Assembly (NCBI GenBank): GCA_965372015.1 | Contig: CBDVAP010000027.1 | Span: forward strand, 1 to 27,766 | From: JACZSB01 sp965372015 | Lineage (GTDB): Bacteria > Fidelibacterota > Marinisomatia > SCGC-AAA003-L08 > TS1B11 | Reading direction: 5' to 3' | Length of the DNA: 27,766 bases | In this document: piece by piece, positions 6,418-13,301 of the stretch | Layout of the letters: the number at the start of each line of letters is the position of its first letter | How positions within the stretch are numbered: the stretch's first letter is position 1 | The notes under the pieces: model-generated | Seen by the model: the letters and a program-made list of their open reading frames with translations, nothing else | Told to the model about the DNA's origin: nothing | The model's database searches: none | Program-made: the position numbers and the translations under genes

Positions 6418-7841
6418 TGACGCCAGAGCAATTGATCAAGCGGGTAAAGGATGAAGAGATTGAATTCGTGGACTACCGGTTCATCGATATTCAGGGTACC
6501 TGGCACCACTTCACGGCGCCGGTGAGTCAGTTCAACAAGTCGGTGTTCACCGAAGGGGTGGGCTTTGACGGCTCCTCCATCCGGGCCTGGAAGGAGATCC
6601 ACGAGAGTGATATGCTGGTGCTGCCCGACCCCAGGACGGCCCGCCTGGACCCCTTTTTCGAGCGCAAGACCCTGGTGATGGTCTGCGACGTGCTGGACAC
6701 TATCACCCGGGAGGTATACCACCGGGACCCGCGCACGGTGGCGGCCAAGTGCATCGAGTATCTCAAGTCTACCGGCATAGGCGACCAGGCTTTTTTTGGT
6801 CCCGAGGCGGAGTTTTTCGTGTTCGACGAGATCCGCTTCTCCAACCCGGAGGACGGTTCCCTGGCGATCTATTCCATCGACTCCGATGAGGCCCACTGGA
6901 ACAGCGACGAAGCGGTGGAAGGGGGCAACCTGGCCAACAAGATCCGGGCCAAGGGGGGCTATTTCCCCACACCGCCGGCCGACACGCTCCAGGACTTCCG
7001 GGCCGACGTGGCCTCGCTGCTGGAGGAGATGGGTATCGAGGTGGAGGCGCTGCACCACGAAGTGGCCTCGGCGGGGCAGTGCGAGATCGACATGCGCTAC
7101 GAGACATTGATCGACATGGCCGACAACCTGCAATGGTTCAAGTACGTGGTCAAGAATACGGCCCGCATGTACGGCAAGACCGCCACCTTCATGCCCAAGC
7201 CGGTGTTCAACGACAACGGCTCCGGCATGCACATCCACGTCTCGATATGGAAGGGGGGCACCAACCTGTTCGCCGGTACGGACGGCTATGCCGGCCTGTC
7301 AAAGTTGGCCATGCACTTCATCGGGGGGCTGGTGAAGCACGCCCGGGCGCTGATCGCCATCACCAACCCCACCACCAACAGCTACAAGCGGCTGGTGCCG
7401 GGCTTCGAGGCGCCGGTGAACATGGCCTATTCGGCCCGGAACCGGTCGGCGGCCATCCGTATCCCCACCTATTCGGACAACCCCAAGACCAAGCGGCTGG
7501 AGTTTCGCACGCCCGACCCGGCCTGCAACGCCTACCTGGCCTTTTCGGCGATTATGATGGCGGGACTGGACGGCATCCACACCAAGGCCGACCCGGGCAA
7601 ACCGTTGGATAAAGACATCTTCTTCACATCCCCCCGGGACCTGGAGGGCATCACGGTGGCCCCGGCCAGCCTGGACCAGGCTCTGGATGACCTGGAAGCC
7701 GACCACGACTGGCTCTGTAAGGGTGAGGTGTTCACCGAGGACCTGATCGCTACCTACATCGACTACAAGCGCCGGGAGGAAGTGGACACCATGCGCCAGC
7801 GGCCGCACCCGTATGAGTTTGAGCTCTACCATGACTGTTGA
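6417..7841 (+). CDS. glnA: Glutamine synthetase type I
   Basis: It makes glutamine from glutamate, ammonia and ATP. The 474-residue length is that of a GSI dodecamer subunit. Seen in order: VGFDGSSIRAW (48-58), the metal-binding FGPEAEFFVFD (127-137), NGSGMHIHVS (267-276), NPTTNSYKRLVPGFEAPVN (317-335), ARNRSAAIRIP (340-350) and the C-terminal RPHPYEFELY. At the adenylylation site of enteric GS (DKNLYDLPPEE) this protein reads DKDIFFTSPRD. Phe402 replaces the modified Tyr, so control by GlnE adenylylation is unlikely. The insert near 145-185 (DEAHWNSDEAVEGGN) is of the GSI-beta kind. It is translated in overlap with the upstream Lrp-type gene. No clear terminator follows. Confidence 0.97.
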   Translation: MTPEQLIKRVKDEEIEFVDYRFIDIQGTWHHFTAPVSQFNKSVFTEGVGFDGSSIRAWKEIHESDMLVLPDPRTARLDPFFERKTLVMVCDVLDTITREVYHRDPRTVAAKCIEYLKSTGIGDQAFFGPEAEFFVFDEIRFSNPEDGSLAIYSIDSDEAHWNSDEAVEGGNLANKIRAKGGYFPTPPADTLQDFRADVASLLEEMGIEVEALHHEVASAGQCEIDMRYETLIDMADNLQWFKYVVKNTARMYGKTATFMPKPVFNDNGSGMHIHVSIWKGGTNLFAGTDGYAGLSKLAMHFIGGLVKHARALIAITNPTTNSYKRLVPGFEAPVNMAYSARNRSAAIRIPTYSDNPKTKRLEFRTPDPACNAYLAFSAIMMAGLDGIHTKADPGKPLDKDIFFTSPRDLEGITVAPASLDQALDDLEADHDWLCKGEVFTEDLIATYIDYKRREEVDTMRQRPHPYEFELYHDC

Positions 7842-7951
7842 GAGAGGCTAAGGCTGAGGCTAAGGCGAAGGAAGAGAAGAGAGATTCAAGATGTGAGGGA
7901 CGGCCGGGGCCAGCTACGACCCAGCTTATGCCCCGAAGAAACCGATTAAAT

Positions 7952-8000
7952 ACCCACCAGAAACCCAGGTAAAACCCACTATATACCCACCCAATACCCA
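7952..8000. repeat. Five ACCCA motifs at exact 11-bp spacing
   Basis: ACCCA begins at 7952, 7963, 7974, 7985 and 7996, each followed by a different 6-base AT-rich spacer. Motif starts are exactly 11 bp apart, close to one DNA turn, so all five lie on the same helix face. The array is in the 237-bp gap between glnA and a convergent HTH gene. Conserved core, variable spacer and fixed phase suggest a protein-binding array rather than slippage. The bound protein is unknown. Confidence 0.75.
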
Positions 8001-8078
8001 TTAAATGGCTAGTGCCTGCCGAGGGAAGCGATGAACCACTGGTGCGGGCGCGAAAAAAAAGTGCGTTAGCGCCGGAAG

Positions 8079-8477
8079 TCATTTGGCGGCCTGCCGGCCG
8101 GCGGCGGTGTTCCGGCTAACCTTGCGGATAGCATGTTTCATGATTTCCACCAGTTGCTCCTTGTCCGACAGGGCGTGGCGGTCCGATTTGATGGCACTTT
8201 CGACGATCTGATTGTTGGTGACGACCTCGGCAATCAGGTGGCCGCGGAGCTCATCGGAGCGGCGGGCCACCAGCTCCTCGATACGCCGGCGACGGGTCGC
8301 CCAACGGCCCTGCTCCATCCAGCTTTTGACTGCGCCCGGGGAAGGCGCCTGGTCGCCATACTGCAGGCGCAGGTGATGAACCACCTCCGCCCGGGTGTAC
8401 CCGGCGTAGTAGTAGGCGAAGGCATCCTCCCGGATGTGCTGGGGGTAACGGGCGGTTCTGGCCGGTGCTTTGGTCAT
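8079..8477 (-). CDS. HTH protein resembling phage terminase small subunit
   Basis: A 132-residue basic protein. Residues 11-55 (YPQHIREDAFAYYYAGYT...SPGAVKSWMEQGRW) look like a resolvase/terminase-type helix-turn-helix in which tryptophan follows the recognition helix. A long helical region follows (RRRRIEELVARRSDELRGHLIAEV), then a Lys/Arg-rich tail. This layout is common in small terminase subunits and related DNA-binding phage proteins, but no other phage gene is nearby. It may be an orphan or domesticated gene. The ATG at 8477 has no strong ribosome binding site. Its codon use resembles its neighbours. Function is not assigned with confidence. Confidence 0.6.
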   Translation of the reverse strand: MTKAPARTARYPQHIREDAFAYYYAGYTRAEVVHHLRLQYGDQAPSPGAVKSWMEQGRWATRRRRIEELVARRSDELRGHLIAEVVTNNQIVESAIKSDRHALSDKEQLVEIMKHAIRKVSRNTAAGRQAAK

Positions 8478-8540
8478 GGCGGGAAGCTAAGGAAAAAGGG
8501 GGGGCCGGGGCGTTCGCCTGGTGCGCCGGATGCGTGGAAA

Positions 8541-8650
8541 CCCTTCCTTCCCGCTAGCGCGGGTTCCTTCCCTTATAAAGGGAAGGATTATTGGAGAAGA
8601 ATTAACCCATCCTTCTCGCTGGCGCGAGTTCCTTCCCTTTTAAGGGATGG
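8541..8650 (+). repeat. Two tandem copies of a REP-like bipartite hairpin repeat
   Basis: Copy 1 (8541-8586) has a short hairpin CCCGC-TAGC-GCGGG and then CCTTCCCTT-ATA-AAGGGAAGG. Copy 2 (about 8606-8650) has CTCGC-TGGC-GCGAG and then CCTTCCCTT-TT-AAGGGATGG. Both share the plan CCTTC, small GC hairpin, TTCCTTCCCTT, AAGGG. Compensating changes in the arms, as between CCCGC/GCGGG and CTCGC/GCGAG, show that pairing is conserved. They lie directly upstream of the DUF559 gene. Confidence 0.85.
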
Positions 8651-8688
8651 AGTAGCGGAGAGACGGCGATCAAGGTAAATTGAATAAT

Positions 8689-9096
8689 ATGGATTCACAA
8701 CAAGTACCCGAGTTTCCCTTCCAGGGGCACTATGGCCTGAAAAGTATCCAGCAGGCAGCCCGGTTACTGCGCCATCGAATGACGCCGTCGGAGAAGGTTT
8801 TGTGGAATGCAATACATAAACGGAAACTAGAGGGCTTGAAATTCCTGCGACAGCATCTTATCGGCATAAGTGTAGTGGATTTCTACTGCCACGAGAAGCA
8901 GTTGGCCATTGAGGTGGACGGCGGTATTCATCAGTCTCTTGATATCAAGGAGCGTGATCGTTACAAGCAGGAGCTGATAGAACTTTATGGCATTAACTTT
9001 TTTCGGTGCCAGGCAGATGAGGTAGAGAACGATCTTGCCAAGGTTCTAGAGCGATTGTGCCGGTACATTGATAAACTTCAGGACGCAGAACAATAG
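8689..9096 (+). CDS. DUF559 family, predicted Vsr-like PD-(D/E)XK nuclease
   Basis: The roughly 135-residue product has the DUF559 signature: LRHRMTPSEKVLWNAIHKR, then GLKFLRQHLIGISVVDFYC and LAIEVDGGIH, which contain the Asp and Glu-x-Asp residues of a PD-(D/E)XK-like nuclease fold. The C-terminus contains FFRCQADEVENDLAKVLERL, also typical. A TTG at 8680 in the same frame has AAGG at short spacing and may be the true start, adding three residues; ATG 8689 is reported. The gene sits between copies of REP-like repeats (8541-8650 and 9128-9173), as if gene and repeats form one unit. Its biological role is not established. Confidence 0.88.
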   Translation: MDSQQVPEFPFQGHYGLKSIQQAARLLRHRMTPSEKVLWNAIHKRKLEGLKFLRQHLIGISVVDFYCHEKQLAIEVDGGIHQSLDIKERDRYKQELIELYGINFFRCQADEVENDLAKVLERLCRYIDKLQDAEQ

Positions 9097-9127
9097 TGTA
9101 GAACAATAATCGGGTTTGCTGGAGAAA

Positions 9128-9173
9128 ACCCTTCCTTCTCGCTTTCGCGAGTTCCTTCCCTTTTAAGGGAAGG
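9128..9173 (+). repeat. REP-like bipartite hairpin repeat, downstream of DUF559
   Basis: CTCGC-TTTC-GCGAG (9138-9151) and CCTTCCCTT-TT-AAGGGAAGG (9154-9173) have the same plan and orientation as the two copies upstream of DUF559. Similarity continues after the hairpins: AGTAGC..GA....GGCGAT follows both this copy and copy 2. Confidence 0.85.
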
Positions 9174-9261
9174 AGTAGCAGATAATTGGCGATTGAGGTT
9201 TTGATCTCAGGACAATGCCAAATCTAGAGATGCGGGCACTTAGCACAGCACAATCCGGTAT

Positions 9262-9298
9262 TCCCTCCCTTCAAAAGGGAGGGACCTCGCAGAGCGAG
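9262..9298 (-). repeat. REP-like bipartite hairpin repeat, inverted copy
   Basis: TCCCTCCCTT-CAA-AAGGGAGGGA (9262-9284) is followed by CTCGC-AGA-GCGAG (9286-9298). Read on the minus strand, the small hairpin precedes the large one, exactly as in the copies at 8541-8650 and 9128-9173. It is therefore the same element in the opposite direction. Confidence 0.8.
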
Positions 9299-9418
9299 CA
9301 GGCCTGCCCTGAGTTTGTCGGATGGGTGGACCGAAGGGGTGGGTTCGCTTCCAGTGGGCTTGTTGGGATCGTTATCTGTTGCCACAACCACAATTTACCA
9401 AACAATCCGTAACTCTTT

Positions 9419-9440
9419 CCCCTCTATTGAAATAGAGGGG
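9419..9440. repeat. Palindromic hairpin, reduced relative of the REP-like family
   Basis: CCCCTCTATT-GA-AATAGAGGGG is a perfect 10-bp stem with a 2-base loop. A degraded cousin with the same right half, AATAGAGGGGATC, occurs at about 12,628-12,650. Only the large hairpin is kept. Confidence 0.65.
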
Positions 9441-9519
9441 ATCGGAGCGGATAGGGCAACGATTTTCAGTATTCCGGTAAGCACGACCGAACCAAGTGAT
9501 ATTACATAATAGTTATTTA

Positions 9520-9548
9520 TTGCAATTGTAAGAAATGGTAACTATATT
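9520..9548 (+). promoter_or_regulatory. Candidate promoter of the secreted protease gene
   Basis: TTGCAA (9520-9525), exactly 17 bases, then TATATT (9543-9548), in an AT-rich stretch. It would give a 5' leader of about 180 bases before the preferred ATG at 9733. Confidence 0.5.
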
Positions 9549-9732
9549 CAGATATGAGCGAAAATATTTTTAGGTTTCAATAGCCTGGAATGTTTCTTCA
9601 TAAATAGCAGTTAGAATGAAAAAGATTGAAATGGAACAACGGGGGAGCGAAGCGGGGAAAGTAGCCATTGTCAAACAATTATCTCAATCAATGTGTGACC
9701 CCATTGATCTCACCGTAAAAATGGAGGCTGCG

Positions 9733-12411
9733 ATGACAAACAAATGGTTAATCGAAGGGTTGCTCGCTTGTGTGGTCTTGCGGGCACGTATGCTTTCACT
9801 TGCAGTCATGATCCTGGTTTTGGTACTCCCAGTTCCGGGGTTCGCCCAGACGGACGAGGAACCCAAGAGCTTCTCGTTGCAGGACAAACCTCTGAATCAG
9901 GTTGATCGCAAGACGCTGATGAAGGTCAATGCCGATTCCCTGCTGGCCGAAGATCAAAAGCGTGGCAAGAGTCCGCAACGCCCAGGTCCTCTGCGCTTCG
10001 CAGTTACCGAAGACGTTGCCTTCGATCTGAACAACTCCGGTACGTGGCAGAACTTGCCCGACGGGCGCCTCTGGCGGCTGCGCATCCACTCACCGGGAGC
10101 GGTGAGCCACAACCTTGGTATCACCCGCTTCGCGTTGCCCGAGGGTGTAAAGCTTTGGATCTACAATCCGACACGCAAACATGTGGAAGGTCCTTATACG
10201 TCCCGTGACCGCAGCCATCGCGGCAGCCTTTGGACCCCGATCATTGTCGGCGACGAGATCGTGGTTGAGCTTTTCGTGCCTACTGGCGCTTCTCAGCCGG
10301 TGGTGGAAATTGGCAAGGTTAACAAGGGATACCGCAGCTTCGGAAAGGGCGGCGCTGACAAGCAGGGTGGTTGCAACAACGACGTGATTTGCCCCGAAGG
10401 CGACGACTGGCGTGACCAGATCCGCTCCGTCGCCTGGTATAGCAGTAGTGGTGTGGACCTGTGTTCGGGCCAGCTCGTGAACAACACCGCCCAGGACTTT
10501 ACCCCGTACTTTCTAAGTGCCAACCATTGCGGTGTGTCCAGCGATAACGACGACACAATGGTCTTCTACTGGAACTTCGAATCCCCTAACTGTGGCGACC
10601 TGTCCGGTGGTAGCCTAGCCGATAACCAGACCGGTGCCACCTTTCGTGCATCCTACGCTCCGAGCGACTTCCTGTTAGTCGAGCTCGACCCGGGCGAGCT
10701 CGATCCGGCCTTTAACGTGTTCTTTACGGGCTGGGACGCTAATGGAGCGGTACACGCTTCAACGGTCGCTATCCATCATCCAAGCCTTGACGAGAAAGCC
10801 ATCTCGTTCAACGACGACGCGGTTACATCGACTGACTACTTGTCCAACGTCGTCAACGCCAACGAGGACTACTGGAGGGTCGACGACTGGGAAGATGGCA
10901 CGACAGAAGGCGGATCTTCCGGGTCGGGTCTCTGGGACGCGGCCACCAAGCGCTTGGTGGGACAGCTCGCCGGTGGCTACGCCTCCTGCGCCTCCATCAC
11001 CAGCGACTGGTACGGCAAGTTTAGCGTGAGCTGGACTGGTGGTGGAACGGATGCCACTCGTCTTAGAAACTGGCTCGATCCTGGTAACACCGGTACCCTC
11101 GCAATCGACGGCGACCCTCACATCACCACCCTTGATGGAACACACTTCGACTTCCAGGGAGCTGGCGAGTACGTGGTTCTGCGCGACACTGACGTCGCTG
11201 AGATCCAGGTGCGTATGGCACCCATCGCTACGACGTTCAACCCGGGGCCAAATCCTCATCACGGGCTCGCAACCTGCGTGAGCCTCAACACCGCTGTGGC
11301 AGTACGCATGGGCGAGCACCGGGTCACCTACCAGCCAAACCTTAGCGGTGTGCCAGATCCAAGTGGTCTCCAGCTTCGCGTAGATGGTGCCCTGACCACG
11401 CTAGGGCCAGCTGGCATCTATCTCGGCGGTGGCCGCATCGCGAAGACGGTGGCCCCGAGCGGCATTGAAATCACATTCCCGGACAAGTACGTGCTGACTG
11501 TGACACCGGGCTGGTGGGCATCGCAAAGCAAGTGGTACCTCAACGTTGGTGTCGTCCGCACACCGGCCACCAGTGGGGTTTCCGGTGCATCCCCTAGCAT
11601 CGGTAAGCTGGCTATCGGGGGACTCGGTGGTGATATTCCTCCAAAGAGCTGGCTGCCGAGGCTTCCAGACGGCACGTCGATGGGGCCGATGCCGACGGCG
11701 CTGCACGATCGTTATATCGACCTCTACCAGAAGTTCGGTTCGGCCTGGCGCGTGACCAACGCAACAAGCCTGTTTGACTATGCACCGGGCACGTCGACTT
11801 CTGATTTCACGCTCCTGAGTTGGCCACCTGAGAATCCACCGTGTGTTGTTCCACAAATGCCGCAGGTGTCACCCCTCGACCTGGCGACAGCGCAAGCGGT
11901 TTGTTCATCGATCACCGACGTAGAGAGAAAAGCCAACTGCGTGTTTGACGTGCAGGTCACTGGCGAGGTCGGTTTTGCGGAGACCTACATCCTCACGCAG
12001 AAAATAGAGGATGGCGCGACCACGATTACCGTGAACGACGACAGAGACCCAAGCCAGTACAAAGAAACGGTTAATTTTATCACGACCGTGGTGCGATCAG
12101 CGGCAAGAGAGGGAGTCAAGCCGACTGGAACCGTGCAGTTCATGCTCGACGGGAACAATGTTGGCAACCCCGCCATACTTGACTCGAATGGCCGCGCCGT
12201 GTGGAGCACATCTACTCTTAAGATCGGCAACCACAAGATTGCGGCTAACTACAATCCGATCAGCGGCAGCGTGTTTCTAGCAAGTGGTAGTCTCCAGATA
12301 AGCCACACGGTCATACAGGCAGAGGGTGGAGTCATAGACAATTGGCTCCTGTGGTTAGTGATTGTGGTCATCCTGTTGATTCTCGCCATCTGGTGGTTCC
12401 GACGCCCGTGA
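9733..12411 (+). CDS. Secreted trypsin-like serine protease with VWD-like and Ig-like domains and C-terminal anchor
   Basis: Numbering is from ATG 9733, chosen for GGAGG five bases upstream and because it leads directly into a signal peptide ending PVPGFAQ; the open frame itself extends back to 9616. The product is about 892 residues. The protease part resembles lysyl-endopeptidase-type trypsin folds: His265 in SANHCG, Asp312 in SDFLLVELD and Ser396 in GGSSGSGLWD, plus paired cysteines. Then DGDPHITTLDGTHFDF, near 460, is the opening motif of a von Willebrand type D domain. Residues about 776-856 (PTGTVQFMLDG, GNHKIAANY) look like a bacterial Ig-like repeat. The C-terminus is one membrane helix (WLLWLVIVVILLILAIWWF) followed by RRP. 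It is probably surface-exposed. Triad assignment is from motif context. Confidence 0.85.
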   Translation: MTNKWLIEGLLACVVLRARMLSLAVMILVLVLPVPGFAQTDEEPKSFSLQDKPLNQVDRKTLMKVNADSLLAEDQKRGKSPQRPGPLRFAVTEDVAFDLNNSGTWQNLPDGRLWRLRIHSPGAVSHNLGITRFALPEGVKLWIYNPTRKHVEGPYTSRDRSHRGSLWTPIIVGDEIVVELFVPTGASQPVVEIGKVNKGYRSFGKGGADKQGGCNNDVICPEGDDWRDQIRSVAWYSSSGVDLCSGQLVNNTAQDFTPYFLSANHCGVSSDNDDTMVFYWNFESPNCGDLSGGSLADNQTGATFRASYAPSDFLLVELDPGELDPAFNVFFTGWDANGAVHASTVAIHHPSLDEKAISFNDDAVTSTDYLSNVVNANEDYWRVDDWEDGTTEGGSSGSGLWDAATKRLVGQLAGGYASCASITSDWYGKFSVSWTGGGTDATRLRNWLDPGNTGTLAIDGDPHITTLDGTHFDFQGAGEYVVLRDTDVAEIQVRMAPIATTFNPGPNPHHGLATCVSLNTAVAVRMGEHRVTYQPNLSGVPDPSGLQLRVDGALTTLGPAGIYLGGGRIAKTVAPSGIEITFPDKYVLTVTPGWWASQSKWYLNVGVVRTPATSGVSGASPSIGKLAIGGLGGDIPPKSWLPRLPDGTSMGPMPTALHDRYIDLYQKFGSAWRVTNATSLFDYAPGTSTSDFTLLSWPPENPPCVVPQMPQVSPLDLATAQAVCSSITDVERKANCVFDVQVTGEVGFAETYILTQKIEDGATTITVNDDRDPSQYKETVNFITTVVRSAAREGVKPTGTVQFMLDGNNVGNPAILDSNGRAVWSTSTLKIGNHKIAANYNPISGSVFLASGSLQISHTVIQAEGGVIDNWLLWLVIVVILLILAIWWFRRP

Positions 12412-12720
12412 TACGGAAATGAAATGACGCATACGATGGCCTAATACGTTGCTCCAGCCGACCGCCCTTTTGCAATGCTCCGGGGCGGCGGCTGAGCATG
12501 ACGTTCGCCGGACCTGACACATGGACAGCCCGGCCCGCCTTCGGCCCCGCTAAAGGCGCGGGCCTGAGCGAACTCACCCCTGCCGTTTCACGATTTCCCG
12601 CCTCGCCGTGGCCCAGCTACGGGCAGGCCTCTCTTAAAATAGAGGGGATCAAATCGAACTCACCCCAGTCCGCCAGCTGCCGAACTCGCGATGACGATAG
12701 GCGCGGCAGTAAATTTGCCC
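12412..12720. other. Intergenic stretch with degraded hairpin repeats
   Basis: No convincing gene is present. The stretch holds a GC-rich palindromic region near 12,533-12,563 (GGCCCGC ... GCGGGCC) and a degraded hairpin CCTCTCTT..AATAGAGGGG near 12,628-12,648, related to the palindrome at 9419-9440. The phrase GAACTCACCCC occurs twice (about 12,570 and 12,657). No promoter or ribosome binding site for the following gene is clear. Confidence 0.5.
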
Positions 12721-13137
12721 ATGCGCGTCCTGATCCTGTGCACCGGTAACTCCTGCCGCTCCCAGATGGCGGCGGCTTTCGTGCAACGGTTGCGACCGGA
12801 GTGGGAGGTGCATTCGGCGGGCACTTTCCCGGCCGACGGGGTGCATCCGCTGGCTATTGGCGTGATGCGCGAGGTGGGAATCGACCTGTCATCTGCCAAG
12901 CCCAGGGCGGTGGAAGAATTTTTAGACCAGACCTTCGATTACGTCATTACGGTCTGCGACCAGGCCAACGAGACCTGCCCGGTGTTTACGGGCCAGGTGA
13001 AACAGCGGCTGCATATGGGTTTCGAGGACCCGGCGGAGGCTTTTGGTGAGGAGGCGGAGGTGCTGGCGGTGTTCCGGCGGGTACGGGATGAGATATGGAA
13101 AGGGTTCGAGCGGTTTGTGGCAGAGCCGGGCGACTGA
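12721..13137 (+). CDS. arsC: Arsenate reductase, thioredoxin-coupled (LMW-PTP fold)
   Basis: The 138-residue protein has the phosphatase-like P-loop CTGNSCR (Cys7-Arg13) and the two resolving cysteines in VCDQANETCPVF (Cys79, Cys86). It also has a DPA motif near 103, together the signature of thioredoxin-type ArsC. This family reduces arsenate to arsenite through a Cys relay. The family match starts at ATG 12721; an in-frame ATG at 12691 adds ten unrelated residues. No clear Shine-Dalgarno sequence is seen. No arsenite efflux gene is adjacent. An ArsR-family gene lies 7 kb away but lacks obvious metalloid cysteines. A protein-tyrosine phosphatase role is less likely given the three-cysteine pattern. 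Confidence 0.88.
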   Translation: MRVLILCTGNSCRSQMAAAFVQRLRPEWEVHSAGTFPADGVHPLAIGVMREVGIDLSSAKPRAVEEFLDQTFDYVITVCDQANETCPVFTGQVKQRLHMGFEDPAEAFGEEAEVLAVFRRVRDEIWKGFERFVAEPGD

Positions 13138-13220
13138 AGCGCAGCAGCTAAGCAATCGGTTTAGGCCCGGGTGCGCCGGGAGCTATCAATTTCCCACGGC
13201 CTGCCAGAGGCTGCCGTCCC

Positions 13221-13250
13221 AGCGGGAGCCGGGCTTCCTCGGCTCCCGCT
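13221..13250. repeat. Perfect 11-bp hairpin between convergent genes
   Basis: AGCGGGAGCCG (13221-13231) and CGGCTCCCGCT (13240-13250) with an 8-base loop. It lies between the ends of arsC (plus) and the lipoprotein gene (minus). Neither side has a T-run, so it is not a standard intrinsic terminator. It may be a stabilising or REP-type structure serving both 3' ends. Confidence 0.6.
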
Positions 13251-13301
13251 AGCTACCGGGTGGCATGTTTATGACTCAGTCAGCCCGGCCAATGGGCGTA
13301 G

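Noticed and set aside
7079..7612. Open frame inside glnA
   Set aside because: Low-complexity His/Gln/Arg-rich translation out of frame with a perfectly conserved glutamine synthetase.
7750..8082. Minus-strand open frame covering the ACCCA array (Trp/Phe-rich middle)
   Set aside because: The Trp and Val codons arise from the TGGGT repeat itself; there is no ribosome binding site and it overlaps the glnA end.
8541..9298. CRISPR-like array interpretation of the repeated palindromes
   Set aside because: Spacing is irregular, one copy is inverted, a gene lies between copies, and the units vary with compensating changes. This fits REP-like elements.
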